The notes under the pieces were generated by a model that had not been told where the DNA came from, did not search any database, and saw only the letters and a program-made list of their open reading frames with translations. Shown piece by piece: positions 38,424-45,196 of a stretch of DNA of 58,524 bases. Each line of letters starts with the position of its first letter. Position 1 is the stretch's first letter. This DNA is from Flavobacteriaceae bacterium (lineage in GTDB: Bacteria; Bacteroidota; Bacteroidia; Flavobacteriales; Flavobacteriaceae): the NCBI GenBank assembly GCA_016763715.1, contig JAESTG010000427.1, positions 1-58,524 of the forward strand. The letters run 5' to 3'. The position numbers and the translations under genes are program-made.

Positions 38424-38734
38424 TGACGGACTTTGAATTGAATATAAATAAAGGGATAGCTGAGTATTTAGGTTATGAAGTTTCTCATTGTGGTGAATCT
38501 TGTAATCACTATTTCATGCAGGATAAAAAAGGAAGTTGGAAGGCGCTAATTGATTATTGCAACAACTGGAATGATTTAATGCCTTTAGTGGTTGAGTATG
38601 AAATAAGTTTGCAGTTTCGTGATCATTCGTCGCTAGATACGCGCGCATACCATAAGACGGGAGTCTGGAAAGCCAACGAAAACCCGCAACGCGCACTAGC
38701 TGAATGCCTACTAAAAGTATTACAGAGTAAGTAA
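38423..38734 (+). CDS. Phage ABA-sandwich domain protein
   Basis: 103 residues. INKGIAEYLGYEVSHCGESC, then ALIDYCNNWNDLMPLVVEYEISLQF and ENPQRALAECLLKVL match the conserved pattern of the phage ABA-sandwich family (xDYCNDxxxxMPxxxExxIxL...NPxRAxxxxxL). Function unknown. Start at the TAATG overlap rather than the ATG at 38399 inside the XRE gene. Confidence 0.6.
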   Translation: MTDFELNINKGIAEYLGYEVSHCGESCNHYFMQDKKGSWKALIDYCNNWNDLMPLVVEYEISLQFRDHSSLDTRAYHKTGVWKANENPQRALAECLLKVLQSK

Positions 38735-38829
38735 AGGTTTGTTTGTTGCTTGGTAGTCGGATTCCACACTTAGCATTCGAAAGAGTGCTTTGGGCTGTCA
38801 AGCAATTAGCAATTTAAAATAGGTGATAT

Positions 38830-39057
38830 ATGAACGAAGACGATGAATTGGGTGTGTTTTTTGCGCAAAAAATTAATGTTTTGGCGGCGTTATTCTATCA
38901 GAGTCAAAATAGAGTTTTTAATCCAAAAATAGATTTTAAAAATTCAAGTCACCCAGAAGAAATAGGATGTTGGAATAAGGCAATTATTGCGCACTCTTTT
39001 ATTAACGAAGACACCGGTTTGCTGAAACATCAAGTCTTAACGGCTATCAAGCAATGA
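38830..39057 (+). CDS. Small unknown protein
   Basis: 75 residues: MNEDDELGVFFAQKINVLAALFYQ, later SHPEEIGCWNKAIIAHSFINED. Helical. A TAGGTG ribosome site lies just upstream. No family recognised. Confidence 0.5.
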   Translation: MNEDDELGVFFAQKINVLAALFYQSQNRVFNPKIDFKNSSHPEEIGCWNKAIIAHSFINEDTGLLKHQVLTAIKQ

Positions 39058-39078
39058 ATAATCTAAGAGGTGATAAAG

Positions 39079-39240
39079 ATGAATGATTGTGATCACGATT
39101 GGGAAATGTTTGAAGAAGATGGATATAAACAATGCACTTATCCCGATTGTCAAATAGAGCAAACTTTAGACGCTCAAGATTACGAAGATATTTTAATCGG
39201 CGAACAAAATTTTGAAATAGACCAAGCAATGAATAATTGA
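39079..39240 (+). CDS. Small acidic Cys/His protein
   Basis: 53 residues: MNDCDHDWEMFEEDGYKQCTYPDCQIEQT, a CxH...CxxxxC-like arrangement that could bind one zinc, then a strongly acidic tail (LDAQDYEDILIGEQNFEID). AGAGGTG ribosome site. Similar CDHxWE...CxxC proteins are common in phages. Function unknown. Confidence 0.5.
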   Translation: MNDCDHDWEMFEEDGYKQCTYPDCQIEQTLDAQDYEDILIGEQNFEIDQAMNN

Positions 39241-39400
39241 GTGTTTATAGGTAGTTGAGTTAAGAAGTAGTTAGTTGTCGCTAACAAGTATACCCAGATA
39301 TCAGAAGAAGTTGCAGTCTAACGATATCGCGATGCATTTCGGTATTTTACATGCAACAATCAGGATTTGACGACCTGCTAACTCAACCACCTATAAACAT
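39241..39400 (+). ncRNA. Structured element with a 22-bp terminal stem (candidate RNA or MITE-like repeat)
   Basis: 39241-39262 pairs with 39379-39400 (20 Watson-Crick pairs, one G-U, one A-C). Inside are four further stems: GTTAG/CTAAC (39270-39274 and 39281-39285), GTTGCA/TGCAAC (39310-39315 and 39352-39357), ATATCG/CGGTAT (39324-39329 and 39340-39345) and CAGG/CCTG (39361-39364 and 39374-39377). They are all mutually compatible and give a multi-branch fold. No ORF. The strand is assumed to be that of the operon. Function unknown. Confidence 0.55.
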
Positions 39401-39420
39401 TAACTAAAAGGAGAATAACA

Positions 39421-39639
39421 ATGATAGTCCCTAAATTAGAAAAAGATAAAACATATTTAATTACGGCTCAAAGAAAAGGCACGTTCATGATGAAAGTGAC
39501 GAGTCAAAGTGATACTTGGACTTATGGAGTTGTGGTCGGTGGAGAGACCAAAGCTATGCTAGATTACAATAAAAGCTTTATTGGTGATGATGTAACTTGT
39601 CGCACGAGCTTTATTCAGAGCGCCGTTTTACAGATTTGA
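39421..39639 (+). CDS. Small beta-rich protein
   Basis: 72 residues: MIVPKLEKDKTYLITAQRKGTFMMKVTSQSDTWTYGVVVGG. The pattern of a small beta barrel. An AAAGGAGAA ribosome site precedes it. No family recognised. Confidence 0.5.
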   Translation: MIVPKLEKDKTYLITAQRKGTFMMKVTSQSDTWTYGVVVGGETKAMLDYNKSFIGDDVTCRTSFIQSAVLQI

Positions 39640-39662
39640 TTAACTAAAAGGAAAAGAGGTAA

Positions 39663-39920
39663 ATGATTAAATTAAGCTCAGAAGAAATAAGCATTTTAGG
39701 CAGACCAAACTTTGCTTGTGCTAATGTCGCTAAAATCTTAATTGCTTCAAATGTTTATGAAGATAAAGAAAAAAAGGCGGAATATGAGCAAGCTGTTTAT
39801 ATTCATTGGGCCTCCGGTTTACTTATAAAACATGGTAAAAACTGGAGAGAAGAAGGCGATAAAATTCTAAACGAAGAGGTCAAAAAATTACAGTTATTAA
39901 ATAAGGAAAAGAAATTATGA
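39663..39920 (+). CDS. Small unknown helical protein
   Basis: 85 residues (IKLSSEEISILGRPNFACAN, VYEDKEKKAEYEQAVYIHWA, VKKLQLLNKEKKL). Overlaps the next gene by four bases (ATGA). AAGAGG ribosome site. No family recognised. Confidence 0.5.
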   Translation: MIKLSSEEISILGRPNFACANVAKILIASNVYEDKEKKAEYEQAVYIHWASGLLIKHGKNWREEGDKILNEEVKKLQLLNKEKKL

Positions 39921-40177
39921 ATCTATTAACAACAAAGCAATCATGTGAGTTCTTAGGCGGAATGCATCGCACAACATTTAATAAGCATCGAAAACTAGGA
40001 ACAATACCAGAGCCGACCACGTCAGTAAAGGGTGAGGGAGTTCAGCAAACAAACCTCTACGCTAAATCAGACTTAATTCAAGCTAGAAAAAAGATTGCTG
40101 AACTGCTAAAAAGTAAACCAAAAAAAACAGAGTCGGAAAAATGGGCAATGTTTAATGCATGCTTTAAAGTAATGTAG
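39917..40177 (+). CDS. Small MerR/excisionase-type HTH protein
   Basis: 86 residues: MNLLTTKQSCEFLGGMHRTTFNKHRKLGTIPEP, which reads as the helix-turn-helix of a HTH_17/excisionase-like protein (LTTKQxxxxLGxxxxTxxxxxKxGxxP), then NLYAKSDLIQARKKIAELL. It could be a regulator or an Xis-like protein, but no integrase is seen. Confidence 0.5.
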   Translation: MNLLTTKQSCEFLGGMHRTTFNKHRKLGTIPEPTTSVKGEGVQQTNLYAKSDLIQARKKIAELLKSKPKKTESEKWAMFNACFKVM

Positions 40178-40189
40178 GCTGTATTTCAA

Positions 40190-40597
40190 ATGAATAAAAG
40201 TGTTCAAATTATCCACAAAGACTCCGAGGTATCAGATAAGGAGCGAGTGATTAACTATATATCATCGCTCACTCTTGAAGATGATAAGCCTATACAAGTA
40301 TCTTTTGGTGAATATAAGACGTCTAAAACGCTAAATCAGCTCGGCTATTATTGGGGAGTTGTGGTTAAGATAGCGGGGTTTGATATAGGTTTAGAATCAA
40401 AAGAAATGGATGCTGTCTTAAAAGAAGAGCTAGTTGCGCCGAAATATGCTGAGGCTTTTGGTAAAATAACAGAGGTTCGCAAGTCAATTGCTGAGATGAA
40501 AGTTAAAGAAATGTCAGATTACATTGACGCATGTGTCAGGTTTTTAGGTGAGCGGGGAATTGAAATTCCTATGCCTTACTATTTACATGAATCGTGA
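40190..40597 (+). CDS. ninB: NinB recombination protein
   Basis: 135 residues. N-terminal IQVSFGEYKTSKTLNQLGYYWGVVVKIAGFDIGL carries the QxGYYWG signature in place of QNAYFHxxLG; later VRKSIAEMKVKEMSDYIDACVRFLGERGIEIPMPY matches the end of NinB (SxxxMsxxExxxyIdxcirxaaexgVxiP). Lambda NinB (Orf) aids loading of recombinases onto SSB-coated DNA. Followed by a promoter and an HNH gene rather than directly by other nin genes. Confidence 0.75.
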   Translation: MNKSVQIIHKDSEVSDKERVINYISSLTLEDDKPIQVSFGEYKTSKTLNQLGYYWGVVVKIAGFDIGLESKEMDAVLKEELVAPKYAEAFGKITEVRKSIAEMKVKEMSDYIDACVRFLGERGIEIPMPYYLHES

Positions 40598-40694
40598 TAT
40601 AATAAACAGCGCCTAGAGAATGCAACTCGAAAACCTGAACTCGTAACAGGCTGGCGTAAAACTTACCATTACGAGCAGATACTACGAGGTATTT
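40598..40694 (+). promoter_or_regulatory. Promoter box and structured leader of the HNH gene
   Basis: A TATAAT at 40598-40603 (the -35, CTTACT at 40575-40580, is poor). Then a leader with CTCGTAA (40640-40646) pairing with TTACGAG (40669-40675), and inside it GG-GTAA with TTACC, an imperfect hairpin of about eleven pairs. The ATG at 40695 is 19 bases beyond the stem, with ACGAGG as ribosome site. Confidence 0.4.
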
Positions 40695-41252
40695 ATGATT
40701 AGAAAAAATCTAAAATTCGGCGTTGGAATAAATGACGCAGAATACAAAATACAGATTAATGGGGTAAATTGCCCGTATTATTCAAGATGGTCTAGTATGC
40801 TTGAGAGGTGTTATTCCGAAAAAGCCAAAGAATACAACTTATCCTATAAAGATTGCTATGTTTGCGACGATTGGCTGCACTTCTCAAATTTTAGAAAGTG
40901 GATGATGGCGCAGGATTGGAAGGGTAAAGAGTTAGATAAAGATATATTAGTTCAAGGTAATAAGGTTTACTCTCCCGATAATTGCGTATTTATTCCGAAG
41001 ATTATAAATAACATATTAGTGAGAAATAGACGGACAAAGAGTCAGTTTTTAGTTGGTGTTGGATTTAACAAAAGATCCAAAAGATTCAACGCGACATGCT
41101 CAATCAATAATAAAGCAAATCACATAGGATGCTTCAAAACCGAATTAGAAGCACATGAAGCGTACAAGGGATTCAAATATAATTATATAGCTGCAATGGC
41201 AGAAAAACAGCCGGAGCCTGTTAGATCGTCTTTATTAAGGTGGGTATTATAG
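40695..41252 (+). CDS. HNH-type homing endonuclease, likely free-standing
   Basis: 185 residues. The arrangement GVGINDAEYK, YYSRWSSMLERCYSEK, YKDCYVCDDWLHFSNFRKWM, GKELDKDILVQGNKVYSPDNCVFIPKIINNIL, then FLVGVGFNKRSKRFNATCSIN...HIGCFKTELEAHEAY is that of phage HNH/AP2 homing endonucleases. It has its own promoter box and leader and interrupts the recombination gene block, both typical of mobile endonuclease genes. The AP2-like C-terminus binds DNA. Confidence 0.75.
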   Translation: MIRKNLKFGVGINDAEYKIQINGVNCPYYSRWSSMLERCYSEKAKEYNLSYKDCYVCDDWLHFSNFRKWMMAQDWKGKELDKDILVQGNKVYSPDNCVFIPKIINNILVRNRRTKSQFLVGVGFNKRSKRFNATCSINNKANHIGCFKTELEAHEAYKGFKYNYIAAMAEKQPEPVRSSLLRWVL

Positions 41253-41600
41253 ATGAATGGATCACCTAAAGCCGAGCAAAAACGATTCCACGAGTGGTGC
41301 AGGGGGAGAGGTTGTATTATTACGGACTTTGATAGCCCATCAATCCATCACATCAAAGGATCAAAAATGAGACTGAAAGGGTGCAAAAAGGCGGGAGAGT
41401 GGTACGTAATTCCCTTGTCATACCTTTGGCATCAAGACGGCAATAATGCGGCGGCGGTACACGTTAACAAGTCTAAGTTTGAAAAAGCCGTAAATACTGA
41501 AAAAACACTTTGGCTTCTTCTTATGAGTGAATATTATGTTCAATATGGAGAATTCCCCATGCCTAACGCTGAATACGAAATAATAAAGGCTAGAGCATGA
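41253..41600 (+). CDS. Ref-like / DUF968-type HNH nuclease
   Basis: 115 residues: KAEQKRFHEWCRGRGCII, SPSIHHIKGSKMRLKGCKKAGEWYVIPLSYLWHQDGNNAAAVHVNK and FEKAVNTEKTLWLLL. The HH...GEWYVIPL...H...VH pattern is that of the recombination-enhancement nuclease Ref and DUF968. It is in the place where other phages encode NinG/Rap. It starts directly after the HNH stop. Confidence 0.6.
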   Translation: MNGSPKAEQKRFHEWCRGRGCIITDFDSPSIHHIKGSKMRLKGCKKAGEWYVIPLSYLWHQDGNNAAAVHVNKSKFEKAVNTEKTLWLLLMSEYYVQYGEFPMPNAEYEIIKARA

Positions 41601-41932
41601 AGGTAAATATAAAGCCGATATCAGTAAATCAAGCGTGGAAAGGTAAAAGATTTAAAACTGATAAATACAAAGCTTACGAAAAAGAGCTAATGATTATTTT
41701 ACCAAAGGACGCTTACATCCCAAAAAATGAGATTTCTCTATGGTTAACATTTGGCTTTAGCAACAAACTTTCTGATTTTGATAATCCTGTTAAACCGTTT
41801 GTTGACTGTCTTCAAAAGAAATATGGCTTCAATGATAGAATGATTAAGAGTTGCGTTATTAATGTAATGCTAGTAAAGAAAGGGCGGGAGTTTGTTGATT
41901 TTAGAATGACTGATTATCATGATAATTTTTAA
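41597..41932 (+). CDS. rusA: Holliday junction resolvase RusA
   Basis: 111 residues. SVNQAWKGKRFKTDKYKAYEKEL at the start and the catalytic block SDFDNPVKPFVDCLQKKYGFNDRMIKSC with its Asp residues (the DxDNxxKxxxDxLxxxxxxxDxxI signature) define RusA, a Mg-dependent nuclease that resolves four-way junctions made by recombination. It overlaps the Ref-like gene by four bases. Length is close to E. coli RusA (120). Confidence 0.9.
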   Translation: MKVNIKPISVNQAWKGKRFKTDKYKAYEKELMIILPKDAYIPKNEISLWLTFGFSNKLSDFDNPVKPFVDCLQKKYGFNDRMIKSCVINVMLVKKGREFVDFRMTDYHDNF

Positions 41933-41959
41933 ACAACTAACAATAGAAGGACAAACAAT

Positions 41960-42202
41960 ATGAATACTTACCCAGAAACAATAGATGAATTAAAAGATGT
42001 TGAGTTATTTGAAAGCTTTAAAGGATGCATGAAAAGACCGATTGTTATACAAGCTGTTAAAATGCAGGAAGAGTTTAGAGTTGACACGCTTGAAGGGGAT
42101 TACAAGCAAGGAAAGCCTGGAGATTATTTAATGTGTGGTATTGATGGTGAATTATATATTTGCGATCAAGATATATTTAATAGAAGTTACGACTTTGTTT
42201 GA
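41960..42202 (+). CDS. PGDYL-domain phage protein
   Basis: 80 residues. RPIVIQAVKMQEEFRVDTLEG, then KPGDYLMCGIDGELYICDQDIFNRSYDFV match the PGDYL family of phage proteins (VQAxxxxxPFxVxTxEG.x.GxxGDYLxxGxxGExYPixxxiFxxTYxxV). Function unknown. AGAAGGAC ribosome site. Confidence 0.75.
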   Translation: MNTYPETIDELKDVELFESFKGCMKRPIVIQAVKMQEEFRVDTLEGDYKQGKPGDYLMCGIDGELYICDQDIFNRSYDFV

Positions 42203-42219
42203 GATATAAGGATAAGATT

Positions 42220-42426
42220 ATGAGTAGTGTTGTAGAAATTGAGGAAGCTATGCCTCACTTTATGATAATAGGCCATACAGGTATTACGCATATAATACCT
42301 GTAGGCGCAGTAAAAAAGATGGCGAATGGTAAGAACAAACTTATTAACAAGGGTCAAGAGGATGTCGATATTGATTTGATTCAGGGAATTATCAGAGAAT
42401 GGCTGGAAATGAAAGGTGAATTGTAA
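42220..42426 (+). CDS. Small unknown protein
   Basis: 68 residues from ATG 42220 with AAGGATAAG upstream; a TTG at 42199 in the same frame is a worse start. MSSVVEIEEAMPHFMIIGHTGITHIIPVGAVKKMANGK, then a helix (IQGIIREWLEMKGEL). No family recognised. Confidence 0.5.
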   Translation: MSSVVEIEEAMPHFMIIGHTGITHIIPVGAVKKMANGKNKLINKGQEDVDIDLIQGIIREWLEMKGEL

Positions 42427-42449
42427 ACAAGCCCACTAAACGATATAAT
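42421..42449 (+). promoter_or_regulatory. Strong sigma-70 promoter ahead of the module B lysis block
   Basis: TTGTAA (42421-42426), 17-base spacer, TATAAT (42444-42449). It lies between the recombination genes and the lysis genes, a place analogous to the promoter at 5448 in module A. Confidence 0.7.
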
Positions 42450-42490
42450 AACCAAATCTTTTAACAAGGCGTAAAATAAATGTCAATAAA

Positions 42491-42652
42491 ATGTTTAAGC
42501 TCACAGTTCATAACGGGCGTTGGCGAATCCATAAAGACTGCAAAATTGCATTCTCAGGGATTGGAGCAGCCGATCAAGCTTTCGCAATAGCGAGAGTTTA
42601 CGGCATTGTATTGACTGAATTTAGCGCTTTAGAATATCTGAGGGTAGCATAA
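42491..42652 (+). CDS. Small unknown protein
   Basis: 53 residues: MFKLTVHNGRWRIHKDCKIA, then FSGIGAADQAFAIARVYGIV. Another ATG at 42480 opens a shorter, less convincing frame. Ends in a TAATG overlap with the next gene. Function unknown. Confidence 0.5.
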   Translation: MFKLTVHNGRWRIHKDCKIAFSGIGAADQAFAIARVYGIVLTEFSALEYLRVA

Positions 42653-42711
42653 TGATTTTATTTAAAATTGGCGGAAACGACCAAGGCGATCCGCCTAAAC
42701 CTAAAAAATAA
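42652..42711 (+). CDS. 19-residue micro-ORF
   Basis: MILFKIGGNDQGDPPKPKK. Joined by TAATG overlaps to both neighbours, which is the only support; the Pro/Lys tail resembles short phage peptides of no known role. Confidence 0.35.
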   Translation: MILFKIGGNDQGDPPKPKK

Positions 42712-43193
42712 TGTTTGGTTATATCTGCATAGCAATAGCATTAATCCTAGCCCTACGCTCATCTATTGAGTATAGGGCTATCGGGTATCTAGTATTGCTT
42801 GAATTTGTATTGCATAAGCTAGCATTCGTCACAGGCTTTCAGTTAGTGTATATATTGAAAGGCTCGCTTTTATTCTTATCTTATATATTTATTGAATTGC
42901 TCGCCATTTATCTAATGTATAAAATGCAATCCCACCTAGTCATCACATTGTTAATCTTTGTAAATTTAATCTATAATGTCCTAACAATTTCACAGTACGT
43001 AAATTTCACGTATGATTTTTACGCTCTATATTCAAACTTTGTTGGTGTCATTATGGTTTTGGAATTAATTTATCTAGCAGGGTTAAGTCAGTATGTTGCT
43101 AATTATCGAAGGAAGCACGGAAGAGTTGATATTAATAGCGTCGATAGTCTGTTTAGGGTTCGCCGTCTCATTCGTGGCGGGAATATATTATGA
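42711..43193 (+). CDS. Multi-span membrane protein
   Basis: 160 residues with about five hydrophobic segments (IAIALILALRS, GYLVLLEFVLHKLAF, SLLFLSYIFIELLAIYLMY, VITLLIFVNLIYNVL, FVGVIMVLELIYLAGLS) and a basic C-terminus (RVRRLIRGGNIL). It is the first large gene after the 42421 promoter and overlaps the next by four bases. A lysis or membrane role is likely; no family recognised. Confidence 0.6.
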   Translation: MFGYICIAIALILALRSSIEYRAIGYLVLLEFVLHKLAFVTGFQLVYILKGSLLFLSYIFIELLAIYLMYKMQSHLVITLLIFVNLIYNVLTISQYVNFTYDFYALYSNFVGVIMVLELIYLAGLSQYVANYRRKHGRVDINSVDSLFRVRRLIRGGNIL

Positions 43194-43579
43194 GCGAAGG
43201 AGTAATTACAAGGCCAGAGTTCGACATTTACATGAAAATGAACGCGGAAAGCGCCCAATCGACGGCTGAGGCAATCACAGCAATACAGAAGCAAGGTCAA
43301 GAAACCCTAGATGTCCTAAAAGAATACACGATTCATAATAACGTCAAGCATGATAAAACTAATGTAAGAATAGTTGAGTTATACGAAAGACAGAGCGCAA
43401 TTGAGGAGGCTGTTAAGGCCAATACAAGCATTACGGACTTCTGGCGAACTGTTAAAAAGTATGCAACATACGTACTAATAGGAGCATTAACGGTGTACGG
43501 CGGATATTTAGTCAATCACTACATCATAAAAGCGCCACCCACCGATTTGATTAAACTATTAGAGAATAGACACCCATGA
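43190..43579 (+). CDS. Tail-anchored membrane protein of the lysis block
   Basis: 129 residues: a soluble helical part (NAESAQSTAEAITAIQKQ, VRIVELYERQSAIEEAV) and one span near the C-terminus (YATYVLIGALTVYGGYLVNHYI) followed by a short periplasmic-like tail. It overlaps the M15 endolysin gene. In module A the coiled-coil membrane gene (5501) occupies the same position before the endolysin. Possible holin/antiholin or accessory. Confidence 0.5.
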   Translation: MSEGVITRPEFDIYMKMNAESAQSTAEAITAIQKQGQETLDVLKEYTIHNNVKHDKTNVRIVELYERQSAIEEAVKANTSITDFWRTVKKYATYVLIGALTVYGGYLVNHYIIKAPPTDLIKLLENRHP

Positions 43580-43884
43580 TATTTAAAGACTCAACAATAG
43601 GCTTTTCAAATTTACAACCTCAACTTGTGTTAGCTTTAATCGTCATAGATGGCGTTATGAAAGCGAATGGAGGGGAGGCTGTCATCACGTCGTTAAATGA
43701 TGCGAGGCACTCTCAAACATCATTGCATTATGCGGGCGCGGGTGTCGACTTAAGGAGTTGGATATTTAACAATCAAGGTGACGTGTTAGAGCAATGTAAA
43801 AAGGCGCTAGGCAACAGTCCAGACTTTGATTTAATACTAGAGTCAGATCACTATCATTTAGAATATCAACCAAAGAGGCGTTAA
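43576..43884 (+). CDS. Endolysin, M15-type D-Ala peptidase
   Basis: 102 residues. TSLNDARHSQTSLHYAGAGVDLRSW (zinc ligands His51 and Asp58) and DFDLILESDHYHLEYQP (His94, with the acidic catalytic residue just before) are the M15/VanY-type zinc peptidase motifs. It would cut peptide cross-links in peptidoglycan, whereas module A uses a lysozyme. Small, single domain, no signal peptide, so a holin is needed. Confidence 0.8.
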   Translation: MIFKDSTIGFSNLQPQLVLALIVIDGVMKANGGEAVITSLNDARHSQTSLHYAGAGVDLRSWIFNNQGDVLEQCKKALGNSPDFDLILESDHYHLEYQPKRR

Positions 43885-43885
43885 A

Positions 43886-43993
43886 ATGAAAGACGACTGC
43901 AACCCAGTAATTATTGAAGGTGGCGGCGAAGGAATTCACGGTCATGGTGACGGCATAAGCACTGAAACAGTTATAGAGGGTTTTGATATATAA
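43886..43993 (+). CDS. 35-residue Gly/Ile-rich protein
   Basis: MKDDCNPVIIEGGGEGIHGHGDGISTETVIEGFDI. Starts two bases after the endolysin stop and its TAA touches the next start (TAAATG). Gly/His-rich, function unknown. Confidence 0.45.
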   Translation: MKDDCNPVIIEGGGEGIHGHGDGISTETVIEGFDI

Positions 43994-44257
43994 ATGGGTG
44001 AGTTAATAAAAGTTGATTTTTCTCGCTCAGATGATAGCGGCTATGTCATGGATGGAAGCAATGTTGATGGTGTTTATGTAAAAAACTTATGCGCTGTTAA
44101 AGGCGATGTTGATGTTATCATGATTGGCGAAAAAGTTGATGATGGGGTTGATAATTGCGTTCAACTTTCAATTGAAGATATGAATACATTTTGCATAATG
44201 TGGCTAGCGATAAACAATCCTGATGTTATAAAATACGATGAAGAGGTTATAAAATGA
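43994..44257 (+). CDS. Small acidic protein
   Basis: 87 residues: MGELIKVDFSRSDDSGYVMDG, VKGDVDVIMIGEKVDDGVDN, then NPDVIKYDEEVIK. Beta-rich, acidic. It overlaps the holin-like gene by four bases. No family recognised. Confidence 0.5.
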   Translation: MGELIKVDFSRSDDSGYVMDGSNVDGVYVKNLCAVKGDVDVIMIGEKVDDGVDNCVQLSIEDMNTFCIMWLAINNPDVIKYDEEVIK

Positions 44258-44478
44258 TTAACTGGATAAAGAAAGAGTACAAAGCATTTTGCACATCAAG
44301 AACAATCAGATTGGCATACGCTCAAGGGTTGGCAAACATAATCGGCGGAGCTATGACTTTATTGCCGTCGTTTGAAGGTTATTTTTCACCACAATTATTC
44401 ATAGTTGTTAACGCTGTTTTTGCAATGGCGTTTAATGTGCTAAGAAAAGTAACTGATACGGCGTTAGGCGATAAATAA
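44254..44478 (+). CDS. Holin-like small membrane protein
   Basis: 74 residues. A basic N-terminus (MINWIKKEYKAFCTSRTIRL) is followed by two hydrophobic stretches (AYAQGLANIIGGAMTLLPS and LFIVVNAVFAMAFNVLRK). It resembles short phage holins of the DUF7940 kind (SxRLAxxxGxxxxxxxxLPxxxxxxxPxxFxxxxxxxxxxxxxxRxxxQ). It lies between endolysin and spanins, the right place for a holin. Confidence 0.6.
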   Translation: MINWIKKEYKAFCTSRTIRLAYAQGLANIIGGAMTLLPSFEGYFSPQLFIVVNAVFAMAFNVLRKVTDTALGDK

Positions 44479-44648
44479 TGCACACTAAGTTAATTAAAAG
44501 CCTAACAAGACAGCGTAACGCCATGGTGAAAAATGCCAGGGAGTTATCGGAAGTTGATGGCTTTGAAACTCATTCAGCACAATTACGCGGAGCCTCTGAG
44601 TTAATATTAACTTGGGTGGTTGAGTTAGAAAGTCGAGGGATTAAATAA
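44478..44648 (+). CDS. Small helical protein
   Basis: 56 residues: MHTKLIKSLTRQRNAMVKNARELSEVDGFETHSAQLRGASELILTWVVELESRGIK. Three helices, no membrane span. TAATG overlaps at both ends put it in the lysis operon. Function unknown. Confidence 0.45.
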   Translation: MHTKLIKSLTRQRNAMVKNARELSEVDGFETHSAQLRGASELILTWVVELESRGIK

Positions 44649-44905
44649 TGTTTAAAGCTTTAGGTTTGAAAATATACGCAATTCTTGGTCTAATTATAAC
44701 TGTACTGCTAGCATTTGTCGGCTATCAGCGCAAAACGATTAAAAAGCAAGAGCACGAAATCAAAGTTAAAGACTTTGTAAAAGAAGTCGCCGACAAGCAA
44801 ATTGAAGATGAAAAAGAGGTCTTAGATAATGAACAAAATGAAATTAAAAAAGAAACCAATGTACGCGCTAATCTTTCTAAGTCTGATCGCTTTAACCGGT
44901 TGTGA
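44648..44905 (+). CDS. Inner-membrane spanin (Rz-like)
   Basis: 85 residues. An N-terminal membrane span (IYAILGLIITVLLAFVGYQ, 8-26) and a periplasmic coiled-coil (KKQEHEIKVKDFVKEVADKQIEDEKEVLDN). The lipoprotein gene starts inside its last 77 bases in another frame, the Rz/Rz1 hallmark. Spanins fuse inner and outer membranes in the last step of lysis of Gram-negative cells. Confidence 0.75.
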   Translation: MFKALGLKIYAILGLIITVLLAFVGYQRKTIKKQEHEIKVKDFVKEVADKQIEDEKEVLDNEQNEIKKETNVRANLSKSDRFNRL

Positions 44906-45194
44906 AACTTTAGTTATTGCGCACGATGATTTAAGATGCATCGATAGACCGATTAAACCACTATCTGAACGTGTAGAGACACAATCATTAACCTTATTCG
45001 ACGAAGACGGTTTTGATGATGTTAAAAAGGTTGGATTAGATAGCGATGAATCTATTGCGCTTGTAGAATCTCTAAAGTATAAAGCGGATAATTTATTTAA
45101 TGGCTTGGAGGCTCACATCATCACGTATCAAAAACGAATCAAGTCGCAATGTGATTTAATTAAAAAACACAACGAAAATCATAAAAAGGATTAA
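44829..45194 (+). CDS. Outer-membrane spanin lipoprotein (Rz1-like)
   Basis: 121 residues. Lipoprotein signal peptide with lipobox LTGC (KPMYALIFLSLIALTGCETL; Cys26 is the lipidated residue), then a charged periplasmic part (DDLRCIDRPIKPLSERVETQS) and a helical end. Longer than lambda Rz1 (60), as in some separated or larger o-spanins. It overlaps the inner-membrane spanin gene by 77 bases in a different frame. Confidence 0.75.
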   Translation: MNKMKLKKKPMYALIFLSLIALTGCETLVIAHDDLRCIDRPIKPLSERVETQSLTLFDEDGFDDVKKVGLDSDESIALVESLKYKADNLFNGLEAHIITYQKRIKSQCDLIKKHNENHKKD

Positions 45195-45196
45195 CA

